Below, one piece after another: positions 33,140 to 43,912 of a stretch of DNA of 64,000 nucleotides. The DNA is taken from the NCBI GenBank assembly GCA_026873275.1, contig JANTUC010000006.1, positions 930,001 through 994,000 of the forward strand. Reading direction: 5' to 3'. A program made the position numbers and the translations under genes. Each line of letters begins with the position of its first letter. Positions within the stretch are counted from its first letter, which is position 1. The stretch is from Pseudopithomyces maydicus. Its lineage: Eukaryota > Ascomycota > Dothideomycetes > Pleosporales > Didymosphaeriaceae. The notes below the pieces were generated by a model. That model had not been told where the DNA came from, ran no database searches, and saw nothing but the letters and a program-made list of their open reading frames with translations.

Positions 33140-34187
33140 TTACTCCTGCTCCATATCAGCCCAGTCGAGTAGGATATTAGTGGAGGGTCCCGATGTCTCG
33201 ACCGCCGTCTTGAGATGCTTGACCACCTCGCTCATGAACTTGGACTGCGCGTGATCATTGCCAATGCAAAAACGCTCAAGCTCGTGTTTCTTCTCCGCCC
33301 AGACAAGCGCAGAGTTGAGATCGTCGAGTTTGAAATAGGCCCGCGCAATCTCATGGTACCTGAATCTCCGTTAGCTGAGGCACGGTAAAGGAAAGAAACA
33401 CGACTTACACGAAGGATAGTGAGCCGTCGTAGAAACCTGCGGCTTCAAGCACGCCTGCAAGCTCCTTGCCCAATTCTAATACCCGAGGCCAATTCCGGAC
33501 GTCCACATTCGAGATGAGTTGCTCCTTACACTCCACCCACGCCTCGCGTTCGTCCTGCTTCTTCCCACCATCGACCTTCTCGCATGCCTCACACGTGCAA
33601 ATGAAGCCGTAGTTCTCTAGGAACTCTCGTCGTTCGCTCCACGTATGGAGGCAGCCACCGCAGTACGAAATGGTGAGTTCCTCTCCGGCCGCGACGTCGC
33701 GCACCGTATGGAAGGTCTTCAACTTGGTCTCCATGTTATATGTATGAACTAGATTTGGGACACAAGAGTGGTTGATGCGAGTGGCGCGCAGGAAGACTCC
33801 CTCATCGAATTGGTTCACGGCGAAGATTTCCATGACTTTGCGATCGAGTTCGGGGAGGTCTTCCCATTTTCCGGGAATATACTCCTCCCAGCACTTCTTA
33901 GAGAAGTCGGAGATGTAGCTATGCAGACGGAGATATTGAGTTTGCTGGGAAGGAGGGAGTTTATCGAAGGCCCTCATGATCGATAAAGGGGTGCCGTGAT
34001 GGTCGAGGAGCAGGGCCGGCTCTGCGAGGACACGAGTGCCGCGGGGTATGCGGGCCACAGCAAAGAGGCCCATGCCTTTTCCTAGGGAAGGTTTGAGCTC
34101 AGTAAGATAGCGGGAGTCTGTTTTTTTGATTAGTGTGCTGTTATCGTGTTTTGCGGGATTTCTCCCACCTTGTGCTTGGGTGCCCAT
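33140..34187 (-). CDS. SET-domain protein, paralogue 1
   Basis: Putative lysine methyltransferase-like protein of the small SMYD-like fungal SET family. Exons on the minus strand: 34187-33409 (which itself probably contains a 51-nt intron, 34118-34168) and 33359-33140, joined over a 49-nt phase-2 intron (GTAAGT...TTCAG); 332 residues unspliced at the first site, 315 spliced. Motifs: GKGMGLFAVARIPRGTRVLAE (SET-I start), INHSCVPNLVHTYN with the SAM-pocket NHS, GEELTISYCGGC with the catalytic-region tyrosine, and the cysteine-rich post-SET FICTCEACEK. The C-terminal tail YHEIARAYFKLDDLNSALVW is TPR-like. The probable first intron has a CACTAAT branch and AACAG end and lies where the paralogue is spliced, but its length is a multiple of three and it has no stop. 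No MYND finger. Substrate unknown. Confidence 0.85.
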
Positions 34188-34718
34188 CGTTTCAGGATTT
34201 ATTCGTTGAGAATTCTATGACGGTGTAGTATATGAAGCATAAAAGAGATGGGTGAGAGCTTGGGGGTGGAAAGGCTTATATAGACGGCGCGAGGTGTTGC
34301 CGGGGCCCTTGGCGGTCACTGTTACCTATTGTTGAAAATTTGTACGGTTGAAAAGACGGAGTCATCTGTGTTTGACTCTCAAAAGGCAAACAGCGAAAAG
34401 CATGCAGTTGAGTGCGAACCACCTTGTTGATTGCAATATATATATATATAATACTACTGGCTAGCTGTTCTAGTCAGAGAGCTCTTTCACCAAAGTTCAT
34501 AGGCAGCCAATTCATACGCGGTTTACCTAGACGACCAATCTCATATAATCTTTCCATAAGTGCATAAGTATCCTGTATTCCCGATAAATCACAAAAACAA
34601 AGTTAATTCTGTTAGATCAATTCTTTTCGCCGAAAAGATTACTAGGTACATATTCCTAATTCTCGTCTTTAGACTTATCGGGCAATTGAACTACGGACGC
34701 AGAAATAGGGATGTTCTT
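34188..34718. other. Spacer between tandem SET genes
   Basis: About 530 bp with an (AT)n run at about 34434-34450. Holds the promoter of paralogue 1 and the 3' end of paralogue 2; no other feature. Confidence 0.5.
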
Positions 34719-35813
34719 CTATACGGAATCCCTCAATACCACAACCATGTTCAACGATGCAAGGTATTCGGGGTGATCTGCGCCGACGCAACAGAGAGCG
34801 ACTTCCAACTCCTTCTCAGCCCATTTTAGTGCTGATTTTTCATCGCCAAGATTGATATAAGCTCTAGCAATGTCACGGTAACTGTAGCTATTTCAGCAAA
34901 TTACACGACATGTCATAACGTATGTTTACTTACGTTACACCAAGATCTGTGCCTACCAAGCCTGCTGCCTGCTGCATAGCCTCTAACTTCTGTCCTAGCC
35001 TCCGGACCGTTCTCCAATCACCCTCTGTATTACCAGAGGCAATCTTGTTGTGAAGGTCGTTCATACCAAGCCGCTTTTTATCCCCATTTAGGGCTTCAAA
35101 GGTGTTTGCACATGCCGGACAAATGCACACGAAATCCCATTCACTCAATTTTTCTTTTCGCTGACTCTTGTTTAGGTTGCAGGTTTCTGTGTATGTGATT
35201 GTAAGCTCTTCTCCGGCAGCAATGTCACGAATGGTATGGAATGTGTTCTTTTCCAGAGCGGGATTATACTGAAAGTGAACATTCGGGATACAAGAATGGT
35301 CGAAGCGGAATCCGAGAAGTGAAATGCCACCCGGAAAGACGTTTGTGGCGTATATGCTGAGAATTCTGCGTTGGAATCCTTGAATATCATTCCAATCGCA
35401 ACCCATATCTTCCTCAAATTTGCGCCTTTTAGCATAAGAAGCAAAACAGGGAAGATTGAGATACAAGTCTTGCGCAGATGGCCCAAGGCTTCCGTACACC
35501 CTGATGATCTCATTGGCACTAGCTTTCGCATTGAGTATAGGTGATTCTGCAAGAACCCGAGTACCGCGCGGTATGTTAGCTTTGGCAAAGATGCTTTGGT
35601 TCTTCTTTGTGTGGAATTTCACTTCGATGAGATGACGGGAGTCTATTTAATTAGCAAATGCTAGAGTATTCCGAGGTTTTGCTTACCTTGATCGACCCTT
35701 TTTTCCTGTTCTGTCTGCTCTTGCTCTGACTGCTCTGTCTGCTCTGTCTGCTCTGTCTGCTCTGTCTGCTCCAAACTCTCCGGCAGCTCTGGCTCCTTCG
35801 ATTGGTCGGCCAT
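34719..35813 (-). CDS. SET-domain protein, paralogue 2 with glutamine/glutamate repeat
   Basis: Tandem duplicate of the neighbouring SET gene, same strand. Three exons on the minus strand: 35813-35687, 35642-34934 and 34887-34719; introns of 44 and 46 nt; 334 residues. The N-terminal exon encodes an E-Q-T tripeptide repeat (LEQTEQTEQTEQTEQSEQEQ), absent from paralogue 1. Conserved parts: IPRGTRVLAES, FDHSCIPNVHFQYN, GEELTITYTETC, FVCICPAC (post-SET), and the TPR-like SYRDIARAYINLGDEKSALKW tail. The usual asparagine of the NHS motif is aspartate here (FDHSC), which may weaken SAM binding. The codon structure is intact with no stops, so the gene looks expressed or under constraint. The two proteins are clearly homologous but well diverged, so the duplication is not recent. 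Confidence 0.83.
35711..35771 (-). repeat. 9-bp coding microsatellite (GAGCAGACA) in SET paralogue 2
   Basis: Four exact 9-bp units plus imperfect copies encode the E-Q-T repeat. Length variation among strains is expected at such a locus. Confidence 0.85.
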
Positions 35814-37866
35814 GTTGAGATACGTGGCTTTTTACCGTCGTGCTTAGTATCCAGATTGATCTTGAGCGGGTCTATGTGCTGGAAATTTATATTAATTTTA
35901 TATTTCTACAACAAGAGCAAACGTAGATAGTGAGATACTACAGTCAGCGAACTCCAAACGAAGTTAGTTAGATACTACAGTCAGCGAAATCGTTCACGAG
36001 CAAACGAAGCTAGTGAGATACTACAGTGAGCGAAATCGTTTAAGAGATGCAAACAACCAACACACACATGGCCCTATCCTAGGATATTGTTTAGAGTGTG
36101 TGCTGAAATATATGTTATTCTCTGAAACTCTAGAGTGTCGTGATTGAATATTTTAATTCAATGAGTTTGTGCTGCTCTATTCCAAAGTGTCTTGGTACAT
36201 CACGCGGGTTAGAACCTGGTCATGATGAAAATTGATTGAATGTTCCAGCTTTTAGTGAAATTGATAATTGCGAAGTTTCTCGAAGGTCCCGTAGTGGCGA
36301 AGGCAATCAGATAAAGCGAGAGACGCTTATCCTTTCTTGTTACGAGATGGCAACATGCGGGCGATGAGAAGCTGAACATACCCACCGAAGTATGAGTACA
36401 GTGCTGAAAATCTCAGCCAGTTTCTACGACTATCCAAACGACTATTGGCATGCTTCTCTGGCCAAGATGCAGCGAAAAGAAGAATGGAAGGAATTACCGA
36501 TCATTGCTGCGCTAGCCAAAGTAGTTTTAGCCGAGGCGATTTTCCCCAAAGACAAACTACGCAGCTTCTATTACGCACAGGGAATGCGGCGGCGCACGCT
36601 ATACAAGTACTCTGAGAATTATGCATCATTACCTGGGTGAATACATATGCATGTCTTTTGGTGAATATCCCGTCGCAAATCTGTGTCGAATGGAGTTTAC
36701 ATGCGAGAAGCTTCGTAGATGGAAGCATTATTGATGGCTATGTACGTCAACATTTACTCTTATATTCCGAATGTACAACACGGAATGATGCAGAGTCTGC
36801 GACGGGTGATATTGACTCCGTGGGCATGTATCGAATTCGGTCGGGGACCAGCATCCTCCATATATTCTCAATTGACGAACATCAGCAGAACCGAGCCTGT
36901 ACACCTTATGGTTACATTTTATTGATTTGATCTCGTGAACAAGTATTACGCTGTGGAGCAACAAGCCCGCACAACTATAAACACCTAAAGTACTAATTGC
37001 GACACAGATCGTGGCTTGGCCTGTATCACCGTCCGCCATTGTCTTAGGCGTGGACCATTGCCTCAGCCCTAGATATGGCGGCGTTCATTACATGACGCAT
37101 CTCATTGCGGCGGTGCAAAGTCCGGATTATAGCATCGTATATTGCAAACACCGCGTCAGGCTTCGGATACTATTAAGATAGGCTAACGTGTAGCTCAAAG
37201 ACCCGAGTTCGCGCTGATTGGTCGCCCCTTTCGGGATCTGCGAACGGTGCCGTGGTGCGGCAATAACCCCCAACACCGTTACGGCCTTTATTATTGACAC
37301 GAATATGTACTAACTCGCATTCATCGAATGCTCAGCCCCAAACTGAATGCCGCTTACTGGGTTTTGTCCTGCTTTTTGCATACAAACAGCGTCCATTCCT
37401 ACTCACATGCGACAGTAAATGCTTGGTGACGATCAGGAACGGAGATGGTCCTGCGCGATGAATCAGCACGCGACAGTTTGGAAAAGTCCGATCACCAAGA
37501 ACTTTACCTCGTGGACTTTACAGCGAATGAGGATCGCCCAAGACGGTAGACACATTGCCCAATTCGTCGTCAGACGTTGCTCCGCCCCAATGGTGCTGAC
37601 CACAGGCCGGTCTAAGCTTGTGACTGTTCCAGACTGGGCGGCGTTTGAGGTATGCGACATTAACCTAGGATTACCACGCAACGGTACGTGTTGTGCATGT
37701 GCCTTAAAGAATCAGGAGTCCACTCGCTGGGAATCGCTCGCTTCTCAAGTTTGCTCACTTGTTCATTTGACTGTCTCTCATACCTTACTTCTAACACTCG
37801 CTCACCCAATTACTCCAAATATATTTCGCTGGAATATCCGACCATTAGATCGTTCGAAGCTTCATA
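35814..37866. other. 2-kb spacer with a tandem repeat
   Basis: Left end contains three imperfect copies of a roughly 40-45 bp unit (separate entry). The rest has only short frames, including an 82-codon one at 36392-36640 that I cannot support as a gene. The right end is the promoter of the GPI-protein gene. Confidence 0.5.
35917..36045. repeat. Three imperfect copies of a ~40-45 bp tandem repeat
   Basis: Copies start at 35917, 35955 and 36000. Shared cores are CAAACGAAG(C/T)TAG and GAGATACTACAGTCAGCGA, with the last two copies extending into AATCGTT. They lie 100-230 bp upstream of the SET paralogue 2 start, so they are within its promoter region. Confidence 0.8.
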
Positions 37867-38484
37867 ATGCGCTCTTCAACTCTCTTCCTTTCGCTCGCAT
37901 TTGCTTTCGTCGCTAACGCGATTGACATCTCCATCGGCCCTGACACTGTTTGCGGTGCTAATTCGGTCGACTGCGGGAAAGGTTTCTGCTGCTCATCAGG
38001 ATCGAAGTGTGATACCTCGGGCACCATCACCACATGCGGCACTGATGGAACACCCGCAAAGCCTTACGATCTCGGATCAATTGGATCGGCTATTGCAGGC
38101 CAAGTCGAGTCCCTCAAAGACCTTCCTGCGTCCCTGGCCGGCAAATTCTCCTCGCTCGTCGACGCGATCCCCACAGATGTTGCAAACTCGGCCAAGGGTG
38201 TGCTGTCATCGTTCGCGGCAAACCACCAGATTCCCACCGGCGCCGAGCTCTCGAGCTTTGTCGATTCACTTCCTACATCGGCACGAGGACCTGTCAACAG
38301 TGCATTGAACTCTTTGCAGGCGGAGATCAGCGGTATACTGGGTGGTGCTCCTACGGGAGCTGCCAGCGGACAGGGCCAGAACACGCAAGATGGCAGCGGT
38401 CCGGCGACGTTTGGCAACACAGCGGCCATGTTGGCCTATATATGGGGTGTCGCAGCCCTGGGAGGCATGGCATTGGTATTGTAA
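37867..38484 (+). CDS. Small secreted GPI-anchored protein with cysteine-rich N-terminus
   Basis: Single exon, 205 residues. Signal peptide MRSSTLFLSLAFAFVANA, then a compact cysteine region (VCGANSVDCGKGFCCSSGSK plus two more cysteines) resembling the CxxGxCCSxxxxC pattern of small carbohydrate-binding or toxin-fold modules, without being a clear match to a named family. The middle is serine/alanine/glycine rich and helical; the C-terminus has a small-residue omega region (GSGPATFGN) and a hydrophobic tail (AYIWGVAALGGMALVL) typical of GPI-anchor addition. It is therefore probably a cell-wall or plasma-membrane surface protein. The spacer around it shows no partner gene. A role in host interaction is possible but not shown by anything here. 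Confidence 0.8.
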   Translation: MRSSTLFLSLAFAFVANAIDISIGPDTVCGANSVDCGKGFCCSSGSKCDTSGTITTCGTDGTPAKPYDLGSIGSAIAGQVESLKDLPASLAGKFSSLVDAIPTDVANSAKGVLSSFAANHQIPTGAELSSFVDSLPTSARGPVNSALNSLQAEISGILGGAPTGAASGQGQNTQDGSGPATFGNTAAMLAYIWGVAALGGMALVL

Positions 38485-39095
38485 GAGCCCAGAGACATGG
38501 TTGGCGTTGAAATCATTCTACATTGGTACGGTGCTGGCACGGTCTGGCTTTAAGATGGATTGGCATAGCGCAACGGTTCGTGCTACCTTTTTACTTTTCG
38601 ATGAGACGATGTTATAGAGACATTTTTTTGCTCATCGCATTACCACACGGAGGGTGCAACAAGAATGGTTGATCCGAATATCTTCAATTGACTGGAGACA
38701 AAGTGAGAGACGAGAGAGATTCTCAGCTGTAACATCTGTTCTTCCATGAGCGCCTACGGGACAGCGTCCTACTATAGGTTTTTACCAGCACCTGCAAGCT
38801 CTTTTATTTGATAGGCTAAGCGCTTCATTGTATATTTTTGTTGAACTCGCTCCACAGTCGCTGTTGCCGATTCTTGTCTCGTGCTTGCCGTTCGGAACCG
38901 TAGTCACGTGAAACGCGGTCGCCCGCCGGCTCGTTCTTTTACTTCAACTTGCCCCAAACAACAACAAAAACATCAAACGCAGCACCAAACTTTTGTTCGG
39001 TCCCTTGCTTCTGCCCTTCAGCAACATCGATACACAATCGCATACGCTTAGCCCTGTGCGCCACGCTCCCTCGCTTACTCGCTGAGAACTGCAAT
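38485..39095. other. Spacer with E-box upstream of the 39096 gene
   Basis: About 610 bp. Contains TCACGTGA at 38904-38911, 185 bp before the next ATG, and a CA-rich stretch (CAACAACAAAAACATC) likely in the 5' leader. No gene. Confidence 0.45.
38904..38911. promoter_or_regulatory. TCACGTGA E-box palindrome
   Basis: Same 8-mer as at 29470, here 185 bp upstream of the ATG at 39096. Sequence match only. Confidence 0.35.
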
Positions 39096-40659
39096 ATGGT
39101 CGGCCGCTACCACAACGGTAAGTACAATTTTCTATGTATATATGCCGGTGTGCCTTTAGTTACAGGCAACTCGGTGCTCTTCAGGGCTGTCCGGTGCTCT
39201 TCGGTATCTGCTGCGATGGCTGTGGCCAAACTGTCGTTATCTGCCTGTTACATTGAGTGTTGCAATATTAATGTCTATTGATCACAGGCAATGATCCACT
39301 GGGTCTCAACGCAGGGTTCGCTGATCCGAACCCTGAATTTGCGGATTGGAAGCCTTCTGAAGATTACGTCCCTAAGTCGGGAGACAAGAAGGACTCTCGC
39401 TTTGCGCCTGAGAACTTGATGAATACGCAATGGCGCCGTCGCCAAAAGGAGGATGAGGCTAAGAGTGTTCGACCAAACCCACCCGCTACGTCTTCAGAGC
39501 AAAAGTCGCGAGGTGCATCTCAGTTGGACGGTAATGGTTCGTGGGCAGATTGGGGCGTGAGCGTTTCTGGTGCGAGTGCATATCTCCAAGACCACGAGAT
39601 GAAGAAGGCTCAAAAGGCCAAAGAGGTTGCCAAGGATGCCCAGGCCCCTTCAGTCGTGCCTCTCGATATAGATGGCATGAACAAGGTTCTTGCTGGCCGC
39701 GCGAAGGCCGCAAGCGCGAGCGCCGCTGCAGCGTATGCCAGCGGCAATTCACCTAGAGTTAGAGTCTTTGATGCTAGGAGCCCCGCTACTGGAAACATTG
39801 GTCCACAGAGCAAGGTATCTCAGCTTCAACAACCTGAGAACCGTCATGGCATGCAGAATTTGGCCCCGTATCCTACTCAGCCCGCGCTGAGTACCCATTC
39901 TATGGTCCCTAGCGAAGACGTTCGACCTCCTTCTACAGCCACACTCGTAAGTGTCGAGGGGCTCAATGAAGCCATGGAAAAACTACTGATGGAGGAGGAG
40001 GAGTGCGCCCAATCTGCTGGGGCTGCAATGAAGCAGACCGAAGTACAACCTCGTGACAAGAATATGGAGAAGTGGAAAGGAAAAGAGCTGGGTGAGGATA
40101 TATTCGACAAGGTATGCCACATCTAAGCATGGTGCCAGCATGATTGCTTGTCGAGCAAAATCACTGACGCTATGTATGATTTCTTCTGGAGCATTTGAGG
40201 CTAATTTGAAATAAGGGATCCCTTATAATCCAACAAGGGCTCGACAAATACAAGATGGAGACCTTGCCAAAGCAATCTCACCGAGTCATTCAGGCGGCCG
40301 ATCTCTATGATCGTCTCCATAAGGTGCTCGAACTGCTATTCAAGCAAGATTTCATCGCCTTACCCGCGCTCAACAAGGACAAAACCACCCTTTTAGGAAT
40401 GAATGAACCAGATTTCCTGACTCACTATGAGAAAGTGAGGACTTTGTTCATTCGTCAGTGGAATCGTCGTCAGGACCAGATTAAGAAGATGACGGAGATG
40501 CACAAAGAGATGGGCCTCAAAACTCCTATCCTGGCAGATCTTATAGACAAGAGCGGTCCCGACTTCGAGAAGGTCTACCAAACTATGGCCTCTACGTACT
40601 ACAAGCTCGGTTACGGCCGTGAAGCCAACGAGGACGCCAAATATGTCAATGATGACTAG
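39096..40659 (+). CDS. Conserved-looking hypothetical protein, alanine-rich middle, helical C-terminus
   Basis: Three exons: 39096-39117, 39288-40111 and 40216-40659; 429 residues. The first exon encodes only MVGRYHNG; the 170-nt intron 1 ends TTGATCACAG and the junction reads HNGNDPLGLNAGF. Intron 2 (40112-40215, GTATGC...ATAAG) joins FDKGSLIIQQGLDKYKMETL. The N-terminal third (DPNPEFADWKPSEDYVP, RFAPENLMNTQWRRRQKEDE) looks conserved, the middle is alanine/lysine rich low complexity, and the C-terminal 130 residues are a helical domain (SHRVIQAADLYDRLHKVLEL, HYEKVRTLFIRQWNRRQDQI). No family recognised. The regular exon structure and the absence of stops make it a credible expressed gene. The acceptor of intron 2 lacks a pyrimidine tract, so that junction is less sure. 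Confidence 0.72.
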
Positions 40660-41395
40660 AATGATCTTGCCTCCTGCCGAGGAGAAATGTGAAGGTTTGA
40701 TAATCTCATACTATTGTCAATCATGAGCTAATAACCTGTAGATCTATATGATTTGCACATGGCGATGTAAAGAAGAGCGAGTGTTTTGACTTACGCTTTC
40801 TCTGCATTGCGAACCATCACAATTTCTGGTGTTTATCTCGGGGCGTTCGGGGTCTTAAATTTTCTCTTCGTGCAATTTGAGGCACTATGAAAATTCCTTT
40901 TGTTATAAGAATCTCTTTGAGCCTTTGGACATCATAGTTCTCATCGGGCTTGTATTCAAAACTCGGAGGAAATGATTGTGGTTGATTTTTTTTACCTTGT
41001 CTCGAAGAGCCTGCTTCTACTCTTGCTCATAAGCAGAGCGTTCATGAACACTCTAAAATGTTAGCATCATGCATGGAATGCTAATAATAACTTTGCTTGC
41101 ATATGATCCTGACTTTTACGTGTCACTCATAATAGGCTACTCAACAATTTCCTATGTCAAAGTATATCAGCAAATACTGTTGGGATAATATATCTACCAG
41201 TAGTACCTGAGCGATGTATAAACTTCTCATCAGCAGGCGGGATTTCAAGATGTACATGTGTCCACTTTGAATAGTCACACTAGCTATTGCGCGTGTGAAG
41301 AAGTCCTTGGAAACGCCAACCCCTCACGCTGTACACGCTTTTTTTCAGCAATCACCACAGAATCAAGGAGGTTGAATCTAGATAGATAACGCATA
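40660..41395. other. Intergenic region
   Basis: About 740 bp of AT-rich spacer between two plus-strand genes; nothing recognised. Confidence 0.5.
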
Positions 41396-42456
41396 ATGGA
41401 GGAATTAGACACTATGGGTCGACAAAGGCCGATACGGATAAGCAGCGAAGAACAGATAAAGCAGGAAACCAGCCTGCATCGTTTTCGGGTGAAAGTTGGT
41501 AGTGTGCTGAAAGAGATGTGTGTAGGTGGACGCAAGCAAGTCCCAATGCAAATTCAACATGGAGAGCGGTACCCAGGACAATACCAAGGACGAGAAAGAG
41601 GGAGAGATATGAGGCAACTTTCAGAGTCGACAAGAGAACACGCGCCAGGCCGAATCGATCGCAGGAACAAGACGGCGATTATCAACACAATCATTGACAA
41701 TAAAAATACAAGGACCCAAGTGCCCGCAAGCGCTAAAGCTAGACAACGCCCCGACTCCGCCATCAGCGTTGTAGAAGGATATCGTATCCACGGTGCTCTC
41801 TACGGCTACACAAAAGAGGACGTAGAGGCCGGTCGCGTAACGACGTACGGTGCAGGTGAAATGGACGAGAGAATTAAGTTAGAATGGAACTTCAGAAAGG
41901 AAAAAAAAGAGAAGAACGTAGACGGGAGTTGCAGATGCAAATCGATCGAGAGCGCGAGCGCGAACAAGAGCGCCACTGCCAACGTCAAAGAGGGCGGTAT
42001 TGCGGGCACGATCGATGTCCGTTCCACCATTCGTCTCCCAACCGTATGGCAATACCGGAGCAGGTATCAGCACCAGAGTCTGCGCGCGGGCTCCGAAGCT
42101 CAGAGACACACGTCGAGGGCAAATCGTACGGCAGAGACGGGAAGTTTCAACGTTATTACCAAAACCTGCGGAATGAGATGGAAGCCGAAACACCTCCCCA
42201 CGCATCATCTTCCCGGACCGAGCTATACCGAAGTGTTGAGGGCGGAGTATCTGATGGTGATGAAAGTCACCATGGCATACAGATACACAAGAACGGCGAA
42301 GCAGTGCCGATTATGATGAGAGGGAGGCCATGCCGAAGGCAGCTTCTTGAAGTTGATGAATTGGAGGAGTGGGGCGAGGCAAAGGGGTCGATTTCAGAGA
42401 AGAGGCTGTTGAATAAGGGAAAGGGGAGGTTGGACAGGGTGATGGAAATGAGATGA
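41396..42456 (+). CDS. Basic coiled-coil hypothetical protein with a probable one-base frameshift
   Basis: Two overlapping plus-strand frames seem to be one gene. The first (from ATG 41396) runs MEELDTMGRQRPIRISSEEQ and continues to DERIKLEWNFRKEKK; in the second frame the sequence goes on as KREERRRELQMQIDRERERE then CQRQRGRYCGHDRCPFHH and ends at 42456 (...DRVMEMR). The change of frame falls exactly in an A8 run at 41901-41908 and needs one extra base; the first frame after that point has poorer composition. Read together it would be about 353 residues, arginine/glutamate rich with a short CxxHxxC-H-H cluster that might bind zinc. No family recognised. Alternatives: a cryptic 42-nt intron just upstream (no good branch site), or two unrelated short frames. 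I treat it as one gene with moderate confidence. Confidence 0.45.
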
Positions 42457-43912
42457 GAACGACGTTGGATGCGCACAAGAGAGCGGCAATCGATGGACGA
42501 TGTAGCGATTTGGCATTTACTATTTGCTTGAAAGAAGTCTCTTCAAAGGTTCATGCCCCAGTAAAAACTTCCCGTTTCGAAGTCGAATATCAAGTTAGCC
42601 TTTCCAGTGATGCAAGAACGTGGGCCTAATGTATCGATTCTCGCGGCATCTGCGTCTTTGCATATTTTCATATGTATTTGAATTACGCTATGAAATACGA
42701 TTATGGACCTGGAAATCTCAGAAGTCATGGATTCTACATGTTGCAACCACGGAGGCCGACTCTACATCTTGCTCAACATCTGCAACCGTCCAATCACAGA
42801 CATCTGGAGTATACCACATGCTGTACACACTGACCAGAAAGCTAAAGCTGCACCTCCTATAAATCCAAGTTATACTTTCAGTTGGCGGCGACAAAAGAAG
42901 CTCGCCAGCAACCTGGTGTAAGGCCTATCTGTGTTTCAGAGTCCTCGAGTGCTGTAAGGATTACGTGACCATGCGCCGAGCTAAGGCCCCCTATAGCGTA
43001 CCACCGTCCCACGTCCTAAGCGTCACCATATTCGGTCCCGCTCACTAGTGGAGCAACATATAGCCAATCTCATCAAGCCTAAAATTTATCCTCTACATTT
43101 GCTGCCTTCAGGCACCAACATACATACTGCACCATGCATGTGGGTGGCCTTTGTTGAAGATGACAAAGCCTGATCGTCGGGTACACTGATGATGGGAGAG
43201 AACAATTTAGATAGAATGATATACCAGGGTGCGATTTTGAATGGGGTGGCGCCATCTGCTCATTGTAAGGTTCTGACTACAGGCCAGGGGGCCTTGTGCA
43301 GGGCACGTGATCTTCCAACGGCGCCAAGGGCCCGACACTGTAGTATTGGGGCAGCTGCATCCGTGGACTTTGACGCATAGGGAAAAGTGCTTTATTAGGA
43401 AAGTTTAAGATCCCGGTTTGATGAAGCGCGTGAAACATGTTTCTCTTTCAGTATTCATGAAACAATCTGTACGTATTCCCCTGCGCAAATGTGCAACTAT
43501 TAGGAATGGTAGGGTCGAGCTAGCCATAGCCTTGGCTCCGGGGTATTAGCAATATGCGAGCTGTGATACTTCCACGTGCGATCACGGCGTCATTGTTGAG
43601 AAAAGTCTACCAAGGCGCCACCTCTCATAGCGGTTCAAGTGTTGAATTGCCCGTCTCCCAACTGCTCAACCAAGATCCGAACCGATGCTGCTAACGATAG
43701 TGTCTTGCTTTATCTCCTCTGCAACTTTTCTTCCTGCATCCTGTTTCCCCATACCCTTCACACACAGATAAGACGAAAGCAACAGCAACAGCGATAACGA
43801 GATAGAAACTCTTGCCCCCCGACTGCAACACACACTTCACAAGTTTACCTGAAACGGCAATATAACACAAGCAGAACTTTTGTATCAAGTAAGCAACCTG
43901 CACTCCACCATC
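42457..43912. other. Intergenic region upstream of the MFS transporter
   Basis: About 1.45 kb. Only short frames. The right end, close to the transporter start, has CAGATAAGA and CGATAACG, GATA-type sites that are common in promoters of nitrogen-regulated transporters; this is suggestive only. Confidence 0.45.

Noticed and set aside
36392..36640. 82-codon plus-strand frame starting with ATG
   Set aside because: Short, no signal peptide or family, and isolated in spacer DNA; not enough to call a gene.
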